Below are positions 10,509 through 11,046 of a DNA stretch of 11,046 bases, in pieces. Position 1 is the first letter of the stretch. Each line of letters starts with the position of its first letter. The position numbers and the translations under genes are program-made. The notes below the pieces were generated by a model. That model searched no databases and had not been told where the DNA came from. It was given only the letters and a program-made list of their open reading frames with translations. Origin of the DNA: Thermoplasmata archaeon (GTDB lineage Archaea; Thermoplasmatota; Thermoplasmata; Thermoplasmatales; Thermoplasmataceae); NCBI GenBank assembly GCA_021802365.1, contig JAKAAJ010000037.1, positions 1-11,046 of the forward strand. The letters run 5' to 3'.

Positions 10509-10582
10509 GGGGCTGTAGCTCAGCTAGGTAGAGCGCCTGGCTCATAACCAGGTGGTCATCGGTTCAAACCCGGTCAGCCCCA
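10509..10582 (+). tRNA. tRNA with anticodon CAT (elongator Met or Ile2)
   Basis: A full cloverleaf folds. The acceptor is GGGGCTG (10509-10515) with CAGCCCC (10575-10581) and discriminator A10582. The D stem is GCTC/GAGC. The anticodon stem is CCTGG/CCAGG with loop CTCATAA, anticodon CAT at 10543-10545. The T arm is ATCGG-TTCAAAC-CCGGT. The variable loop is 5 bases. No intron and no encoded CCA. The anticodon stem lacks the three G-C pairs of initiator tRNAs and the acceptor does not look like the initiator, so it is the elongator tRNA-Met or the AUA-reading tRNA-Ile whose C34 is modified by TiaS. Sequence inspection alone does not settle which. Confidence 0.95.
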
Positions 10583-10583
10583 T

Positions 10584-10607
10584 TCTAAATTAGGTCTAAA
10601 CATTAGA
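10584..10607. repeat. paired short palindromes just 3' of the tRNA
   Basis: Two imperfect tandem units, TCTAAATTAGG (10584-10594) and TCTAAACATTAGA (10595-10607), each contain CTAA...TTAG arms. They lie between the tRNA and the insertion sequence. They could mark a processing, termination or insertion site. The units are short and AT-rich, so chance is quite possible. Confidence 0.3.
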
Positions 10608-10624
10608 TGATGTTACTTAATTAT

Positions 10625-11046
10625 GAGGATTCCCAAAAACCCTCACATAAACCCTTTTTCATGACCAATATGCATGAATCTGCTCCAGTCAAGTTTCCCA
10701 GAATGGTACAGGGAGATTGAATCCCTCGGTGAACCCTTAACCGGCATATCTGACCGAATTGACGTTGAAAGGATCAGACCCACTCTTGCTTATCTTTTCA
10801 ACAATGACACAGAGAAAGGAGGAATGCCCAATTATGATCCAGTTCTCATTGTAAAATTACTGATTCTTCAACATAGGTACAACCTTTCCGAACTGCAGAT
10901 AGTAAGGGAGATCAGGGACCGGATATCATTCATGAAGTTTCTTGGATTTCCGGATAAATTGTCGGATCGGAATACAATCTGGCATTTCCGGAAGGATTAT
11001 CAAAGATGGGAAAGGATCGTCTGGTATTCAATGAAATAAAAGAGCA
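10625..11046 (+). mobile_element. left part of an IS5-like insertion sequence (right end outside the window)
   Basis: The transposase reading frame below shows the element type. The left boundary is not proven: a plausible terminal repeat begins near GAGGATTCCCAAAAACC at 10625, about 50 bases before the transposase start and 43 after the tRNA. The matching right repeat and any target duplication would lie beyond 11046. Confidence 0.4.
10674..11046 (+). pseudogene. IS5-family transposase, N-terminal part, frameshifted
   Basis: DDE transposase of the IS5-like group. Residues 51-106 form the N-terminal DUF772-type helical domain: MPNYDPVLIVKLLILQHRYN, then EIRDRISFMKFLGF and DRNTIWHFR. After Arg106 the frame reads KDYQRWERIVWYSMK and stops at 11037-11039. 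The frame one base back instead gives EGLSKMGKDRLVFNEIKE from 10991 to 11044, the expected continuation, and stays open to the window edge. Restoring one G at the GG of 10990-10991 would join the two. No slippery heptamer is visible there, so a one-base deletion or a sequencing error is more likely than programmed frameshifting. The catalytic Asp and Glu residues would be encoded beyond the window. Confidence 0.8.

Overview
The window most likely comes from an archaeon of the Thermoplasmatales (the Thermoplasma / Ferroplasma / Cuniculiplasma group). This is an inference from three things. Bacterial-type gyrB and gyrA sit in an otherwise archaeal setting. A large secreted substrate-binding protein is low in charge and rich in N-glycosylation sequons, as in acidophile surface proteins. 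Promoter-like TATA elements lie in AT-rich gaps, and the tRNA gene does not encode CCA. I could not run any search, so names rest on motifs read from the translations.

Layout. Positions 1-395 hold perhaps the tail of a gene running in from the left, then an AT-rich gap. Positions 396-2561 (minus) encode a 721-residue family-5 (peptide/nickel type) ABC substrate-binding protein whose segments are in circularly permuted order: signal anchor, then the C-terminal lobe, then the N-terminal and middle parts. Positions 2562-2874 form a divergent promoter region ending in a 22-bp inverted repeat on the start of a small TusA/SirA-like gene (2875-3144, plus). Next comes a compact plus-strand run: gyrB (3213-5153), gyrA (5164-7584), homoserine dehydrogenase (7581-8585, ATGA overlap with gyrA) and a metallo-beta-lactamase-fold hydrolase (8601-9584). 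The hydrolase converges on, and overlaps by 25 bp, a minus-strand aldo/keto reductase (9560-10360). A tRNA with anticodon CAT lies at 10509-10582, and the window ends inside an IS5-like insertion sequence whose transposase frame is broken by an apparent one-base loss near 10990.

How the genes relate. GyrB and GyrA form DNA gyrase. The 10-bp gap between them and the overlap with hom imply one transcript, which ties a DNA-topology enzyme to threonine/methionine biosynthesis and to an uncharacterised hydrolase. The substrate-binding protein has no permease or ATPase gene beside it in this window, so its transporter partners must be elsewhere.

The observation most worth following is the circular permutation of the substrate-binding protein. 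Each part of a canonical protein is present once, in one intact frame, but the order is rotated. The cut falls in what should be a surface beta-hairpin loop of the C-terminal lobe, and a quasi-palindrome sits at the end of the homology. The next best items are the inverted repeat at the TusA-like start, the gyrase-hom-hydrolase operon, and the frameshifted transposase next to the tRNA.
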